From contig JAUHYS010000095.1 in the NCBI GenBank assembly GCA_030426445.1, forward strand, positions 1 to 7,590: a stretch of 7,590 bases of DNA. Direction: 5' to 3'. Made by a program: the position numbers and the translations under genes. The notes below the pieces were generated by a model that made no database searches, was not told the origin of the DNA, and saw only the letters and a program-made list of their open reading frames with translations. The DNA comes from a bacterium. GTDB lineage: Bacteria; UBA10199; DSSB01. Each line of letters opens with the position of its first letter. Position 1 is the first letter of the stretch. Positions 6,469 through 7,590 of the stretch are shown in pieces.

Positions 6469-7233
6469 ATGAAAATAGTCACATGGAATATCAATGGAAT
6501 ACGCGCAGTGGTCAAAAAAGGGTTTTTGGATTGGCTGGAAAAGGCCTCTCCGGACATCTTGTGTTTACAAGAAACCAAGGCCCACCCTTCTCAACTCGAC
6601 GAAACTTTACTCAAACCCAAAGGTTATCGTCCCTATTGGTCCTCTGCCGAGCGCAAAGGTTATAGTGGAGTTTCGCTCTTTGTCAAAGAAGATCCACTCA
6701 ATCTGACCGAGGGCTTGGGAGCTTCAGAGTTTGATATCGAGGGCCGCACATTAATTGCCGAATATGCTGATTTTATTCTGTTTAACGGCTATTACCCCAA
6801 CGGAAAGCATGATTTGAGCCGAGTTCCTTATAAATTAAAATATTCGGACCTAGTCCTAGAAAAAGCACTACAGCTCAAAAAAGATAAAAGTAAGCCGATT
6901 ATTCTAGCTGGAGATTTTAACACGGCCCATCAAGCCATTGACCTAGCCCGCCCTAAAGAAAACCAAGGCAACACCGGCTTTCTGCCAGAAGAACGAGCTT
7001 GGATCGACAAACTCGTTTCTAAAGGTTTCATAGATATCTTTCGCGAACACGAAAGTGATTCGGGTCATTATAGCTGGTGGTCCTACCGCGCAGGCGCCAG
7101 ACAAAGAAACGTTGGCTGGAGAATCGACTATTTTTTCATCACCCCAGAACTTAAAGATAAAGTACAACGCAGTTATTATAGCCCCGAAGTCATGGGCTCG
7201 GATCATTGTCCCGTTGTTTTAGAGATTGCTTAA
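6469..7233 (+). CDS. xth: Exodeoxyribonuclease III / AP endonuclease
   Basis: This 254-residue Mg-dependent nuclease of the ExoIII family acts in base excision repair. It cuts DNA 5' to abasic sites and removes 3' blocking groups; ExoIII enzymes also degrade duplex DNA from the 3' end. The catalytic set is complete: N7 in WNING, E35 in LQETK, Y109 in NGYYPN, D149 and N151 in GDFNTA, D220 in GWRIDYF, and D245-H246 in SDHCPV. The YSWWSYRAGARQRNVGWRID block (201-220) is typical of the bacterial ExoIII branch. Length is normal for the family. The ATG has an AAAGG site 9 bases upstream. The gene stands alone on its strand: the CAP gene diverges from it and a 213-base gap separates it from the next gene. 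Related paralogues (ExoA, Nape/Nexo types) cannot be told apart without alignment. Confidence 0.95.
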   Translation: MKIVTWNINGIRAVVKKGFLDWLEKASPDILCLQETKAHPSQLDETLLKPKGYRPYWSSAERKGYSGVSLFVKEDPLNLTEGLGASEFDIEGRTLIAEYADFILFNGYYPNGKHDLSRVPYKLKYSDLVLEKALQLKKDKSKPIILAGDFNTAHQAIDLARPKENQGNTGFLPEERAWIDKLVSKGFIDIFREHESDSGHYSWWSYRAGARQRNVGWRIDYFFITPELKDKVQRSYYSPEVMGSDHCPVVLEIA

Positions 7234-7293
7234 ATTCCACAGTATTTAGAAACACCTGTCAAAAATACCCTTGACGATAGGGGCTTTTATGTT

Positions 7294-7371
7294 CTAGTGG
7301 ATTTCTATCTCAGCGGTAAAAATTTATTAAATCATTAAGCTTGAAGCAGAAAAAGTTTGAAGCTAGTGGAT
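7294..7371 (+). repeat. Spaced direct repeat CTAGTGGAT
   Basis: The 9-mer CTAGTGGAT occurs at 7294-7302 and again at 7363-7371 in the non-coding stretch (7234-7446) before the lipoprotein gene. The starts are 69 bases apart. Two copies only; it could be a duplicated regulator half-site or chance. The rest of the stretch has no open frame with a ribosome binding site and no strong hairpin. Confidence 0.35.
7341..7363 (+). repeat. Close direct repeat TTGAAGC
   Basis: TTGAAGC occurs at 7341-7347 and 7357-7363, a 16-base period or about one and a half helical turns, upstream of the candidate promoter of the lipoprotein gene. The second copy shares its last C with the second CTAGTGGAT. This may be a regulator site; the evidence is pattern only. 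Confidence 0.35.
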
Positions 7372-7380
7372 GTATTGTGT

Positions 7381-7408
7381 CTGACAAAGGCAAACAGAAG
7401 GGTTTACT
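7381..7408 (+). promoter_or_regulatory. Candidate promoter for the lipoprotein gene
   Basis: CTGACA (7381-7386) and TTTACT (7403-7408) are separated by 16 bases and match the sigma-70 -35 and -10 consensus at 5 and 4 of 6 bases. Transcription would begin about 30 bases before the ATG at 7447, leaving room for the G-rich ribosome binding site. Confidence 0.35.
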
Positions 7409-7433
7409 TTAGCAAGATTTGATCAATGCTGAG

Positions 7434-7442
7434 AAAGGGGGG
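7434..7442 (+). promoter_or_regulatory. G-rich ribosome binding site of the lipoprotein gene
   Basis: AAAGGGGGG ends 4 bases before the ATG at 7447. It decides between that start and the in-frame ATG at 7426, which has no Shine-Dalgarno and would add seven residues by translating through this site. Confidence 0.6.
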
Positions 7443-7446
7443 CGTC

Positions 7447-7590
7447 ATGCCTAAGGTGTTTTTTTCATCACTTAAAATTTTTAATAAAATATTTTTATCT
7501 TTTTTAAGCCTTACTTTTTTAAGCTGCGGAACTAATCTAGTAGATGCACCCGAAGCCACTCCAAAGCCTGGTAGCTACCTTCCTTTAAAG
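7447..7590 (+). CDS. Putative lipoprotein, N-terminal part (partial)
   Basis: The first 48 codons of a gene that continues past the window encode a lipoprotein signal. There are lysines at 3, 10 and 14, a hydrophobic core (15-25), and a lipobox-like FLSC with Cys27 as the likely lipidated residue. The residues after it (GTN) lack an Asp at +2, so sorting to the outer membrane by the Lol pathway is plausible. The start of the mature protein is low in complexity and rich in Pro, Ala and Thr, like a surface or periplasmic linker. Phe at -3 of the lipobox is less usual than Leu. No domain is visible, so no function is assigned. Confidence 0.72.
   Translation, partial: MPKVFFSSLKIFNKIFLSFLSLTFLSCGTNLVDAPEATPKPGSYLPLK

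Noticed and set aside
6943..7206. Minus-strand open frame inside xth
   Set aside because: It is antisense to conserved ExoIII motifs, with no independent support.
7262..7288. Possible terminator after xth (CCCT/AGGG followed by TTTT)
   Set aside because: The stem is only four base pairs, with a mismatched extension and a short T run; too weak to call.
7271..7299. TTGACG as a -35 box
   Set aside because: It is a good -35 match, but no acceptable -10 hexamer lies 16-18 bases downstream.

Overview
The window looks like chromosomal DNA from an AT-rich, Gram-negative (diderm) bacterium. It carries a LolA-type lipoprotein carrier, a new lipoprotein start with a lipobox, and proteins with Sec signal peptides. 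The lineage cannot be fixed from these genes. A deltaproteobacterial or Bdellovibrio-like relative is only a guess from the gene repertoire. I see no rRNA, tRNA, insertion sequence, phage gene or CRISPR array.

Left part (1-3842). The first bases hold the beginning of a leftward gene, of which only ten codons are inside. After a 295-base AT-rich divergent intergenic region comes a rightward three-gene signalling operon. It encodes (i) a soluble hybrid histidine kinase with two receiver domains, (ii) a receiver-HPt protein that starts inside the end of the kinase gene, and (iii) a receiver-GGDEF diguanylate cyclase. Together they contain every station of a His-Asp-His-Asp phosphorelay. The likely flow is from kinase His90 to receiver Asp378, then HPt His190, then Asp52 of the cyclase, so the output would be cyclic-di-GMP. 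The kinase has no membrane segment and no recognisable ligand-binding domain. Its second receiver is degenerate.

Middle part (3843-6415). A rightward Ste24-like membrane metalloprotease (M48) follows. It ends tail-to-tail with, and overlaps by 20 bases, a leftward two-gene unit encoding a secreted CAP/SCP-domain protein and LolA. The stop of the CAP gene and the start of lolA overlap in TAATG, which points to translational coupling.

Right part (6416-7590). A 53-base divergent gap separates the CAP gene from a rightward exodeoxyribonuclease III/AP endonuclease gene (xth) with an intact catalytic set. A 213-base non-coding stretch with short direct repeats then leads to the first 48 codons of a lipoprotein gene that leaves the window.

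Most genes belong to well-known families. The parts most worth a second look are the split architecture of the phosphorelay, the degenerate second receiver, the HAMP-like N-terminus of an unanchored kinase, and the CAP-lolA coupling. I found no clear sign of a wholly new system.
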